A DNA stretch of 9,047 bases from DAOTMI01 sp964605545 (GTDB taxonomy: Bacteria; Patescibacteriota; Microgenomatia; UBA12405). Shown here in pieces: positions 1 through 5,741 of this stretch (the first letter of the stretch is position 1; each line of letters begins with the position of its first letter). Below the pieces are notes generated by a model. That model saw only the letters and a program-made list of their open reading frames with translations. It had not been told where the DNA came from and did no database searches. The stretch is taken from the NCBI GenBank assembly GCA_964605545.1, contig CAZSCX010000026.1, positions 1 to 9,047 of the forward strand, read 5' to 3'. Both the position numbers and the translations under genes were made by a program.

Positions 1-774
1 ACAACGTTTCTTTTTGGCACTAGTGCCATTGTTGCCGTTGGGAGTAATTTGCTGAACCGGTTGTGGTTCTTGGACTACAGGTGGCGGGTCTTGAGTAATT
101 TGAGGGACAACAGTTTTAGTTTTGCTTGATTTAACGGGTGTTGATTTGGGTGTAGTTTTTTTGGTAGTAGTTACTACTGGAGCAACATAGCCGATTCTTT
201 TGGCACTGGCACCGAAACGACTGACAATAACCCGCCATTCAATAGAATTATTACCTGGACGACAACCATTATTAGCTCGGAGAACAAAATAATAAGTACC
301 GGTTTTGAGACCACCAATATCAATTGAACGGGAAATATTGTCGCCAAAATTATGGACTCCATATGTGTAATTGCCAGAGCGATTGCCATAAAGAACTGAC
401 CATGAAGAAGTGCTGTTTTGATGATTCCAAAAAAGACGAACAGTTCCATTCTTTACAAACCTTATGGCAGTAATTTGAGGAGTGGGAGGAAGAGCATTGT
501 CGCAAGATGGAGCACTGGAAGAGGAAGATGAAGAGGAACTTGATGAAGATGATGAGCCGGAAGAATTGTTGTTATTTGAAGGAGCCGAGGTTGGTGTGGG
601 AGTAGCAGTGGGAGTGGGAGTTGGAGTAGGAGTCGGAGTTTTTGTTGGTTCGATATATCCAGGAATAACTGTAACTGTGGCTTCAATATTGCCGGTGGCA
701 TTTTGAGAATAAATGTAATAAGTGGTGGCAGAAAAAATACTTATAACCAATAAAACTAAAATAAATTTTTTCAC
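1..774 (-). CDS. Secreted FN3-like surface protein with Thr-Pro and poly-Ser linkers (partial, C-terminus outside window)
   Basis: The frame is open for 258 codons from a GTG at 774 to the window edge, with an in-frame TAA two codons upstream, so GTG is the likely start. Residues 1-24 form a signal peptide or membrane anchor (VKKFILVLLVISIF). A short strand segment (IEATVTVIPG) follows, then a Thr-Pro linker at about 43-62 and 14 consecutive serines at 74-87. Residues 96-185 look like a fibronectin type III domain (LFWNH, SWSVLYG, YYFVLRANNGC). Cys91, just before the domain, and Cys171, in a late loop, could form a disulfide; this Cys pair is typical of FN3-like domains I recall from CPR secreted proteins. 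The tail (about 199-258) is rich in Thr, Lys, Pro and Gln and is cut by the edge. It lies 31 nt downstream of the metalloprotease gene on the same strand and may be co-transcribed. The role is probably cell-surface display or adhesion; this is inference. Confidence 0.85.
   Translation of the reverse strand, partial: MKKFILVLLVISIFSATTYYIYSQNATGNIEATVTVIPGYIEPTKTPTPTPTPTPTATPTPTSAPSNNNNSSGSSSSSSSSSSSSSSAPSCDNALPPTPQITAIRFVKNGTVRLFWNHQNSTSSWSVLYGNRSGNYTYGVHNFGDNISRSIDIGGLKTGTYYFVLRANNGCRPGNNSIEWRVIVSRFGASAKRIGYVAPVVTTTKKTTPKSTPVKSSKTKTVVPQITQDPPPVVQEPQPVQQITPNGNNGTSAKKKRC
514..555 (-). repeat. Run of 14 serine codons
   Basis: Fourteen consecutive Ser codons (residues 74-87) mix TCA, TCT, TCC and AGT. 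The codon mixture suggests that the amino-acid run is maintained by selection and is not just DNA slippage. It acts as a flexible spacer before the FN3-like domain. Confidence 0.85.
589..648 (-). repeat. Thr-Pro codon repeat in the FN3 protein linker
   Basis: A run of alternating Pro and Thr codons (residues about 43-62) gives a simple GGAGTN-type repeat on the plus strand. Such linkers are often extended and O-glycosylated in secreted proteins. A shorter run of the same kind (PTPTP) lies in the neighbouring metalloprotease, at about 1407-1424. Confidence 0.8.
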
Positions 775-784
775 AATTTAGAAA

Positions 785-790
785 AGTATA
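785..790 (-). promoter_or_regulatory. Possible -10 box for the FN3-protein gene
   Basis: TATACT on the minus strand ends 10 nt before the GTG start at 774. There is no convincing -35 hexamer, and the gene may instead be read through from the metalloprotease promoter. Weak call. Confidence 0.3.
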
Positions 791-805
791 TAGTATATAA
801 AACTT

Positions 806-1630
806 TTAATAAATCGTATTGACAGCAAAAATATCACCTAAGGTAGGAGTATTCTTTTTCATTTCACCAGTTGATCCATAACCATACATGGTGTGGTCGG
901 AAAAAATTGAATCATAGGCATCATCGAGACCAAACCAATGACCAAGTTCGTGAGTTAAGATATCCTGGGCATCGTAATAATTGGGATAAGCACAATTGGT
1001 ACCACTACCAACCCAACCCCAAGGTAGCTTTTGATTCATAATAGTATCAACTTCAGCAACCTCACCGGTTGTTTGATTATACCAAGTATAGGCAATTGCT
1101 ATGGCATTACTGGCACTAACTCGACCCCAGGTTATTATGTTTTGACCATCATAGGTAGCTCTGGATACAGTAGTATTGGAACCTTGAATAAAAGAAATCT
1201 TACCATTCAAATTAGAATTTGATACCCAAGCATCAAAACCGTTTTTGGCAATGTTGGAAAAATTGGCAGAACCGACCAAGAAAGGGACATTGTTTACGTT
1301 TAGACGGTAGGTCATTGTACCGTTTTTTAAATGCCAACCAGTCAGGCCGCCGGGTAAGGTTGAAGAATTTTCATCAGCTAAATTACAGATCGGATCGGGT
1401 AAAACAATAGGAGTGGGAGTTGGTTTGACCGGTTTTGCAGGAGATTGATCTTTGATACGGTAAACCATAACTTTCAATTTTAATTTTGGATTTTCAGGAA
1501 CGTCATAAATTCCTTCTTCTTCAGGTAAGTCTGTTTTTTCTTTTGCCGTAGTTTTGGGAACTAAACTTAAAAAAGAAAAACAAATAATTAAAGATAAAAT
1601 TAAAGCACTAAAAATTAATTTGGATTTCAT
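806..1630 (-). CDS. Secreted matrixin-like zinc metalloprotease
   Basis: The product has 274 residues from the ATG at 1630. A TTG at 1651 would add seven residues but falls inside the promoter spacer, so it is rejected. Residues 1-24 are a signal peptide (MKSKLIFSALILSLIICF). A Pro/Thr linker (about 64-75) follows, then a catalytic domain from about residue 95. The zinc motif HELGHWFGLDD has His227, Glu228 and His231, with Asp237 in the third-ligand position where classical matrixins have His. A downstream Met (HTMYGYG, Met248) fits the Met-turn of metzincins. The N-terminal part of the domain (MTYRLNVN, FDAWVSN, ISFIQGS) also resembles matrixins. Cys82 and Cys213 could pair or, for Cys82, act in latency, but no classical cysteine switch is visible. 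The protease probably acts outside the cell or on the cell surface; the substrate is unknown. The FN3 protein encoded next could be a partner or target (inference). Confidence 0.88.
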   Translation of the reverse strand: MKSKLIFSALILSLIICFSFLSLVPKTTAKEKTDLPEEEGIYDVPENPKLKLKVMVYRIKDQSPAKPVKPTPTPIVLPDPICNLADENSSTLPGGLTGWHLKNGTMTYRLNVNNVPFLVGSANFSNIAKNGFDAWVSNSNLNGKISFIQGSNTTVSRATYDGQNIITWGRVSASNAIAIAYTWYNQTTGEVAEVDTIMNQKLPWGWVGSGTNCAYPNYYDAQDILTHELGHWFGLDDAYDSIFSDHTMYGYGSTGEMKKNTPTLGDIFAVNTIY

Positions 1631-1637
1631 ATAGCAT

Positions 1638-1666
1638 AGTATAGTGCTCAATTAACAGAGGGTCAA
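1638..1666 (-). promoter_or_regulatory. Strong sigma70-type promoter of the metalloprotease gene, leaderless
   Basis: On the minus strand TTGACC (1661-1666) is separated by exactly 17 nt from TATACT (1638-1643), which ends 7 nt before the ATG at 1630. Transcription would start at or one base before the A of the ATG, leaving no room for a ribosome binding site. This is the best promoter in the window and decides the start codon. Confidence 0.75.
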
Positions 1667-1680
1667 ATAAGAGGTGTTGT

Positions 1681-2142
1681 TTAAAAACTAGAAATTAGTT
1701 TTTTGAGAACATCGTTGTGATTAAAGCCAATATTTTCGGGTAATTTATTTTTATCAAAAAATTCAACGGCCTTATTTTCCCGAGTAGTTTTGACTAACGA
1801 TGAATCATTTATGGATAGAGCATAAACAATATCGATAACATGACCCCGGGGGTCACCATCTAAATCTTCAAAAACACCCAGAAGTGGTAATTCTTTTTTA
1901 AGTTCAATTTTATAACCAAATTCTGCTTGAGCAATTCGGCTTTGGGCATTGATAATGATTTCATTTTTAAGAAGAAAACCACCAGGTAAATGCCAAGTAC
2001 CAACTCGAGGAGGAATATTTCTTTTGGTTAAAAGAATTTTATTTTCGGCATCAGTGGCAAAAAGATTAATAGCGACTCTGGGAGTATGTTTAAAGGTTTT
2101 TAAAAAATCCTTAAAAGGTAGTTTGCGGGGTTTAGAAAGCAT
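1681..2142 (-). CDS. NUDIX hydrolase with GDP-mannose hydrolase-like box
   Basis: The product has 153 residues. The NUDIX fold is shown by TPRVAINLF, ILLTKRNIPPRVGTWHLPGG and the box G55-x5-E61-x7-R69-IAQ-A73-E74-F-G76-Y. The canonical box is GX5EX7REUXEEXGU; here the Glu after Arg is Ile70 and the first Glu of the EE pair is Ala73. The same R-x-x-x-A-E-x-G form occurs in GDP-mannose mannosyl hydrolase (Gmm/NudD), whose N-terminal half also has a similar KR-x(7)-W-x(3)-PGG arrangement. A nucleotide-sugar substrate is therefore plausible, but many related proteins are uncharacterised. The protein is cytosolic with no signal peptide. The gene is transcribed from its own promoter, divergent from the gene at 2198. 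A 15 nt gap separates its stop from the -35 of the metalloprotease promoter. Confidence 0.85.
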   Translation of the reverse strand: MLSKPRKLPFKDFLKTFKHTPRVAINLFATDAENKILLTKRNIPPRVGTWHLPGGFLLKNEIIINAQSRIAQAEFGYKIELKKELPLLGVFEDLDGDPRGHVIDIVYALSINDSSLVKTTRENKAVEFFDKNKLPENIGFNHNDVLKKLISSF

Positions 2143-2148
2143 GCTTCT

Positions 2149-2154
2149 ATTATA
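2149..2154 (-). promoter_or_regulatory. -10 box of the NUDIX gene, leaderless
   Basis: A consensus TATAAT on the minus strand ends 6 nt before the ATG at 2142, so the seventh base, the usual transcription start, is the A of the ATG. The -35 region is weak. No Shine-Dalgarno sequence is present. Confidence 0.6.
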
Positions 2155-2159
2155 AACGC

Positions 2160-2188
2160 TTGAAATAGGACTTGAGTAGATAGATAAT
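2160..2188 (+). promoter_or_regulatory. Promoter of the membrane-anchored protein gene at 2198
   Basis: TTGAAA (2160-2165), a 17 nt spacer and GATAAT (2183-2188) end 9 nt before the ATG at 2198. Expected transcription start is 0-3 nt before the ATG. The site lies back to back with the NUDIX -10 box, so the divergent promoters share about 40 bp and may interfere or be co-regulated. Confidence 0.6.
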
Positions 2189-2197
2189 GAATTAAAT

Positions 2198-2689
2198 ATG
2201 AATAAAGAAATTAAAAAGAATAAGGGCTTGCCAATAATGGCTATAATTATCGTTGTGGTAGTGTTGTTGGTAGGAGCAAATTTTTATTTTTCAAGATATA
2301 AAAAGGGAGTGATTAGAACAGCTGATAATCAAGTCGTTAAATATCAACAAAATGGAGAACAGGTAAAAGTAGAAACAGAACAGGGTAGTTTGGTAGTGGG
2401 TGGTGATGTAAAATTACCAAGTGATTTTCCGGAAAATATTCCAGTTTATCCAAAAAGCAAATTAACTAGTGCAATGGCTGGAGAGGCGCCCGGATATACT
2501 GCCGAGACAAAAGATGATTTTGGGACAGTAGTTAAATGGTATCGTGAGGAATTGACAAAGAAAGGTTGGAAGGTAATAGCAGAAGATCAAGCTGGTCTTT
2601 TGGTTCAAGGTAGTGAAGCAACCGGAAGTTTGGTGGTAATGGATGGAAATATAATTTTTTCATCCGGAAAGACTGAGTCCACAGAATAG
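2198..2689 (+). CDS. Membrane-anchored protein with an uncharacterised C-terminal domain
   Basis: The product has 163 residues. A Lys-rich N-terminus (1-10) precedes one membrane helix at about 11-31 (LPIMAIIIVVVVLLVGANFY), giving an N-in, C-out topology. Residues 77-155 form a small soluble domain with the pattern DFPENIPVYPKSKL, then KWYREELTKKGW at 113-124 and a run of short strands ending in GNIIFSSG. Bacterial proteins with the DFP-x-P-x-YP and (F/W)Y-x(3)-L-x(3)-GW pattern are common as secreted or lipoprotein domains of unknown function; I recall the pattern but not a family number. No catalytic motif is visible. It is followed 22 nt later by DegV on the same strand, but DegV has its own -10 box. 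The start is set by the promoter and by the positively charged N-terminus. Confidence 0.75.
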   Translation: MNKEIKKNKGLPIMAIIIVVVVLLVGANFYFSRYKKGVIRTADNQVVKYQQNGEQVKVETEQGSLVVGGDVKLPSDFPENIPVYPKSKLTSAMAGEAPGYTAETKDDFGTVVKWYREELTKKGWKVIAEDQAGLLVQGSEATGSLVVMDGNIIFSSGKTESTE

Positions 2690-2700
2690 AAAAGATGTAG

Positions 2701-2706
2701 TATAAT
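2701..2706 (+). promoter_or_regulatory. -10 box of the DegV gene, leaderless
   Basis: A consensus TATAAT begins 11 nt after the previous stop codon and ends 5 nt before the ATG at 2712. A partial -35 (TCCACA at 2678-2683, 17 nt spacing) lies inside the upstream gene. There is no ribosome binding site. Confidence 0.55.
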
Positions 2707-2711
2707 GCAGA

Positions 2712-3569
2712 ATGATAGAAAAAAAAGTAAATGTGATTACTGACGCAGGGGCAGATTTGCCATCGGATAAAATACTACGAGAAAAATATTCAATAGAACC
2801 AATTTTCCAGATACCATTGGCAGTACAATTTGGAGATACAGAATATATAACGGGAAAAAATATTGATAGTAATAAATTTAAAGAACTAGTCAACGAAAAT
2901 GAAATTTGTCCAAAAACATCGATATTAAGTGGTGAAACAAAAATAAGATACCAAAAAGCGATTAACGAAGGAATTGATGTATTAGGAATTCATTTGGGAA
3001 AAAACTTAAGTGGTATGTTTAACGCGGTAAATTCGATAGCTAACAAAAATGATCGAGTTTGGGTTTTTGATACGGGAACAGTGTCTATGGCCGAAGGGTT
3101 TATGGCAATAAGAGCCCAACAATTGGCTGATCAAGGAAAAAGTCTAGAAGAGATTTATGGAGAAATGAAAAAAATGAAAAGAAAAGTTGATTTAAGAGTG
3201 GTTGCTAGAAATATTCCTTTTATAAAATCGAGTGGTAGAGTATCAGATCTGAAAATGTTATTTGTAGAAAAACTCCACATTGTGCCGACTCTTCGAATTG
3301 ATAATAACAAGGTAAAAAATGCAGCGACACCAAGAAGTATAGAAAAAGCTTTAAACTGGATGGTATATTTTGCCAGGAAGAAGAGGCCGTTGGAACAAGT
3401 GGCAATTTTGGATTTGGATGATGAACAAAGTGCCAACAGATTACATGAAAGACTGGTAAATGATTTAAAAATATCCGAGAAAATAATTTATCGGGGAGAA
3501 CTGGGGCCAATTACCGGTACTCATGGTGGGCCAGGTACTTTAGCTTTGGTAACCGTTAGGGCAAGATAA
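2712..3569 (+). CDS. DegV family fatty-acid-binding protein
   Basis: The product has 285 residues, a normal length for the family. The N-terminal domain has VNVITDAGADLPSD (7-19), the TS motif (PKTSILSGE, 67-75) and NLSGMFNAVNS (98-108). The C-terminal domain has SSGRVSDLKMLF (173-184) and the terminal GPITGTHGGPGTLAL (265-279). In the studied FakB proteins a Thr, a Ser in the LSG motif and a His in the GTH motif hold the fatty-acid carboxylate; here these correspond to Thr69/Ser70, Ser100 and His271. FakB presents the fatty acid to the kinase FakA, so exogenous lipid can be used. No FakA-like gene is in the window. CPR bacteria generally lack fatty-acid synthesis, which would make scavenging relevant (inference). 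The gene converges on the minus-strand gene ending at 3577, with 7 nt between the stop codons. Confidence 0.93.
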   Translation: MIEKKVNVITDAGADLPSDKILREKYSIEPIFQIPLAVQFGDTEYITGKNIDSNKFKELVNENEICPKTSILSGETKIRYQKAINEGIDVLGIHLGKNLSGMFNAVNSIANKNDRVWVFDTGTVSMAEGFMAIRAQQLADQGKSLEEIYGEMKKMKRKVDLRVVARNIPFIKSSGRVSDLKMLFVEKLHIVPTLRIDNNKVKNAATPRSIEKALNWMVYFARKKRPLEQVAILDLDDEQSANRLHERLVNDLKISEKIIYRGELGPITGTHGGPGTLALVTVRAR

Positions 3570-3576
3570 TTTTTTA

Positions 3577-4080
3577 TTATTGTCTACAATCGTAAGCCCA
3601 ATGAAGCAGAGCTTGACGCTGTTTACGACGACAAGTTAAATCCCCTTTTTGACAATTATTTTTTATTTGACTTAAATGTCGTTTCATAGCCAACCATCTT
3701 TTTATCTGCCTTCCGTCGTCGTCGTGACGACGACCAAGATAGTAACGACAATACCATTGAAACCAGCCACGAGGATCATCGGGGTGAATCCAACCTTTTT
3801 TCCGCCAGATAGAAAGTGATTGAGAAGCATTAACACCAAAATAGTTCAATTTTGGATCGTGAAATTCATGACATAATTTAGCGTTTTTGAACCAGGATTT
3901 TGGAAATTCATTTTGACAATCAGTCATATATTTGCCACCAAAGACTCCCATTTGCAGCATTTGTTTTGGAGTAAGTTCCGGCTTAAATCTTTTATCAAAA
4001 TTTTTGGCGATTGGTTTAATAAGCAGGTATTGATAATTTTTTTGCATCAAATCGTTGACGATTATTTTTTTGGCGGCCAT
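3577..4080 (-). CDS. Conserved soluble protein of unknown function (WIHPDDPRGWFQWYCRYY family)
   Basis: The product has 167 residues and no signal peptide or membrane helix. It is rich in Trp, Arg, Lys and Tyr. I recognise it as a widely conserved but unnamed family: VNDLMQKNYQY near the N-terminus, FKPELTPKQMLQMGVFGGKY (32-51), MTDCQNEFPKSWF, LNYFGVNASQ (78-87), GWIHPDDPRGWFQWYCRYY (96-114), RQIKRW and the ending RRKQRQALLHWAYD. Homologues that I recall occur in bacteria and also in plants or fungi, usually with very high conservation of the central motif. Its biochemical role is unknown. Its ATG lies 19 nt inside the end of the DUF1295 gene, with no promoter or ribosome binding site of its own, so translation is probably coupled. 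The second codon is GCG, and the start matches the usual N-terminus of the family. The gene contains a 9-bp inverted repeat (3715-3734). Confidence 0.85.
   Translation of the reverse strand: MAAKKIIVNDLMQKNYQYLLIKPIAKNFDKRFKPELTPKQMLQMGVFGGKYMTDCQNEFPKSWFKNAKLCHEFHDPKLNYFGVNASQSLSIWRKKGWIHPDDPRGWFQWYCRYYLGRRHDDDGRQIKRWLAMKRHLSQIKNNCQKGDLTCRRKQRQALLHWAYDCRQ
3715..3734. repeat. 9-bp perfect inverted repeat inside the conserved gene
   Basis: GTCGTCGTC (3715-3723) and GACGACGAC (3726-3734) are exact reverse complements separated by GT. The stretch encodes RRHDDDGR in the gene at 3577-4080 and is GC-rich against its surroundings. Trinucleotide runs for Asp and Arg can produce this by chance. Confidence 0.6.
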
Positions 4081-4778
4081 GGGATAAAAACAGAAACTCT
4101 TTTTTGGTAATCTTCAAATTCTTTATTGCCTTGATATTTTTTTTCGAGTAAGGGAATTCCCGAAACTTTTGTAATCAAAAAAGTAATTGTTAAGGGGCCT
4201 AAAATAGTCCAAAAACCGGAAGAAAAATTTAAAAGCCAAATTCCCCACCACATCGTTACTTCGCCAAAATAATTGGGGTGACGACTATAAGCCCATAAAC
4301 CATTCTGTAATATTTTTCCTTTATTATCCGGAATTTTTATAAATTCTCTTAATTGTTTATCGGCAGTGGATTCAAAATAAAAACCAATCAGCCAAATTAA
4401 AATTCCAATAAAATTTAATGGTTTAATAATTCCAAGAGAATTCATTAAGGGTAAGGAAATCAAAAACATAAAAAAACCTTGAGTGATAAATACCTTTAGA
4501 TAAGGACTATTTTTAAATTTTTGATACCGATAATCTTCTTTTTTGTTTTTGTTGCGATGATAGATATGACTGGCAAGACGAATTCCCCAAATAGAAATTA
4601 GGATTAAAGAAATTGTTAATTTAAAATTAAAATTGAAAATTAAATTAAAAATGGTGATAAAAATAAAACCTATACCCCACGCGATATCAGCAATATCATT
4701 TCTTTTTTTTAATAAAGAAATATAGTACCAGGCTGTCATGTAAAACCAAATTAAAAAAGCAGTATAGATTAAAACCAT
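4062..4778 (-). CDS. DUF1295 family integral membrane protein (steroid 5-alpha-reductase-like fold)
   Basis: The product has 238 residues with about six or seven membrane helices. Family hallmarks are in order: RNDIADIAWGIGFIF (26-40), IWGIRLASHIYHRN (63-76), EDYRYQKFK (81-89), FESTADKQLREF (135-146), KGKILQNGLWAYSRHPNYFGE (153-173, in two overlapping motifs) and WWGIWLL. The SRHPNYFGE segment is shared with 5-alpha-reductase-like and isoprenylcysteine-methyltransferase-like enzymes, in which it helps bind the cofactor. The substrate is unknown; a lipid is likely from the fold and membrane location. The ATG overlaps the end of the DUF2177 gene by 10 nt and the 3' end overlaps the next gene by 19 nt, so the three form one tight transcription unit. 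In other bacteria I recall DUF1295 and DUF2177 as neighbours in lipid-modification or photo-oxidative-stress clusters. Confidence 0.9.
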   Translation of the reverse strand: MVLIYTAFLIWFYMTAWYYISLLKKRNDIADIAWGIGFIFITIFNLIFNFNFKLTISLILISIWGIRLASHIYHRNKNKKEDYRYQKFKNSPYLKVFITQGFFMFLISLPLMNSLGIIKPLNFIGILIWLIGFYFESTADKQLREFIKIPDNKGKILQNGLWAYSRHPNYFGEVTMWWGIWLLNFSSGFWTILGPLTITFLITKVSGIPLLEKKYQGNKEFEDYQKRVSVFIPWPPKK

Positions 4779-5161
4779 TTAGTCAAAATCCAATAACTTA
4801 TACCTGCGACAGCTCCAGAAAGGAATGTTCCCCAAATTAAATCAACAATAGTAACTATCAGAGGCCAATCTTTGATGGTGGCCATATTGGTCAAATCATA
4901 AGTAGCATAACCGCAAAGACCAAACAAAGCTCCCATTAAAATTGCGGATATTAAGGAATTTTTTTGTAAGGCTGGAGAAACTACCAAGACTACCATACCA
5001 AAAATATAAATTAAATAAAAAATACCGGCGGCGGCTAAATTTGGAGTTTTACTCATTAAATAGCCCAAATGTTTGGCATAAAAATTTTTGGCGATAGTGG
5101 TTAACCAAAGACCATCGATAACAAGAAAAGTAAAAAGAGCGACAAAGTATTGTTTAATCAT
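4769..5161 (-). CDS. DUF2177 family small integral membrane protein
   Basis: The product has 130 residues with four predicted helices (about 4-22, 44-64, 70-88 and 100-126). Characteristic motifs are VIDGLWLTTIAKNFYAKHLG (14-33), PNLAAAGIFYLIYIFGMVV (40-58), GALFGLCGYATYDLTNMAT (77-95) and DWPLIVTIVDLIWGTFLSG (98-116). Function is unknown. The conserved acidic and Asn residues (Asp16, Asp89, Asn92, Asp107) in or near the helices suggest a functional polar site in the membrane. It is the first gene of a three-gene overlapping unit and has its own promoter with -10 TATAAT five nt before the ATG. Confidence 0.9.
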   Translation of the reverse strand: MIKQYFVALFTFLVIDGLWLTTIAKNFYAKHLGYLMSKTPNLAAAGIFYLIYIFGMVVLVVSPALQKNSLISAILMGALFGLCGYATYDLTNMATIKDWPLIVTIVDLIWGTFLSGAVAGISYWILTKWF

Positions 5162-5163
5162 AA

Positions 5164-5193
5164 TTGATTATAGACTATTGGATGTATTACAAT
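5164..5193 (+). promoter_or_regulatory. Promoter of the DUF5661 gene, leaderless
   Basis: TTGATT (5164-5169), an 18 nt spacer and TACAAT (5188-5193) end 6 nt before the ATG at 5200. The predicted transcription start is the A of that ATG. This favours 5200 over the ATG at 5182 and the TTG at 5164. Confidence 0.5.
5167..5172 (-). promoter_or_regulatory. -10 box of the DUF2177-DUF1295 unit, leaderless
   Basis: TATAAT on the minus strand ends 5 nt before the ATG at 5161. No good -35 is seen. It overlaps the -35 of the divergent DUF5661 promoter, so the two promoters compete for the same DNA. Confidence 0.55.
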
Positions 5194-5199
5194 AAAGTA

Positions 5200-5463
5200 A
5201 TGATAAATAGAACAAATATCACAAACGAGGAAGCAAAATTAATTGGTGAACAATTGGGAATTGATTGGAGTAAATTCGATTTGGAACAATACCGAATGGG
5301 AATGGAAGTGGAATTAGAACATGGAACTAAAGATCCTTTAACCAATGTTAGTAATGATGATTTACTAATAACCGGTAAAATCGCTTTGGCACATTTAAAT
5401 GAATTTCCCGACTATTACACCCGTTTAAAAAAAATGGAAATGGAAGCCGAAGGGAAAATATAA
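5200..5463 (+). CDS. DUF5661 family small protein
   Basis: The product has 87 residues from the ATG at 5200 (MINRTNITNEEA). Starts at 5164 (TTG) or 5182 (ATG) would add 12 or 6 residues but lie within the promoter. I recognise the pattern EEAKLIGEQLGIDWSKFDLEQYRMG, with MEVELEHGTKDPLTNVSNDD and KIALAHLNEFPDYYTRL, as DUF5661. The His, Glu and Asp residues in VELEHG, TNV-x-NDD and AHLNEFPDYY are the most conserved part and could bind a metal or ligand, but no function is known. No signal peptide or membrane helix is present. It is divergent from the DUF2177 unit and convergent with DUF5652, with 17 nt between the stop codons. Confidence 0.85.
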   Translation: MINRTNITNEEAKLIGEQLGIDWSKFDLEQYRMGMEVELEHGTKDPLTNVSNDDLLITGKIALAHLNEFPDYYTRLKKMEMEAEGKI

Positions 5464-5480
5464 TAGATTATAAAGAAATA

Positions 5481-5738
5481 TTATTTTACTGACTTTTTTT
5501 GAATTTTTTTCTCTAAAAATTTCAGGGCTTGACCATTGTCGATATTTGAGCGATTGAGAAAATAGATATAGAGAATTTCAAAAAGACCGGAGGTATTTAT
5601 AACTAACAAAAGAACAAACCAAAGAAGTTGTCTTTTGGTGGCGGCTTTCCAAAGAGCCAATCCTTTCCAAAAAAGACTCCAGATCATAAAAGGAATTAAA
5701 AATTGGGGTTGAATCATCATATTTGCGATATTGTTCAT
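5481..5738 (-). CDS. DUF5652 family small membrane protein
   Basis: The product has 85 residues with two membrane helices (about 11-31 and 38-60) and a basic C-terminal tail (EKKIQKKSVK). The segment IPFMIWSLFWKGLALWKAA (15-33), followed by LLWFVLLLVINTSGLFEILYIYF split over 38-60, is the DUF5652 signature. The family is small, membrane-bound and common in CPR genomes; its function is unknown. The ATG is 3 nt after the stop of the broken gene upstream on the same strand, so the two were probably co-transcribed. No ribosome binding site is visible. Confidence 0.85.
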   Translation of the reverse strand: MNNIANMMIQPQFLIPFMIWSLFWKGLALWKAATKRQLLWFVLLLVINTSGLFEILYIYFLNRSNIDNGQALKFLEKKIQKKSVK

Positions 5739-5741
5739 GGT

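Noticed and set aside
174..449. Hydrophobic 91-codon ORF on the minus strand
   Set aside because: It is in another frame of the FN3 protein gene, which is open from 774 to 1 with clear domain structure; the product has no recognisable features.
462..706. Low-complexity ORFs rich in Leu/Pro (minus) and Gly/Val/Glu (plus)
   Set aside because: They are shadows of the Thr-Pro and Ser codon repeats of the FN3 gene in other frames.
1631..1651. TTG start adding seven residues to the metalloprotease
   Set aside because: It lies between the -35 and -10 of a near-consensus promoter and spoils the basic N-terminus of the signal peptide; the ATG at 1630 fits both.
3570..3576. Intrinsic terminators in the convergent gaps (3570-3576, 5464-5480, 6950-6999)
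   Set aside because: No GC-rich hairpin followed by a T run is present in any of them; the gaps are too short or only AT-rich.
5164..5199. Longer starts (TTG 5164, ATG 5182) for DUF5661
   Set aside because: Both precede the likely transcription start; the family core begins after residue 13 of the longest form.
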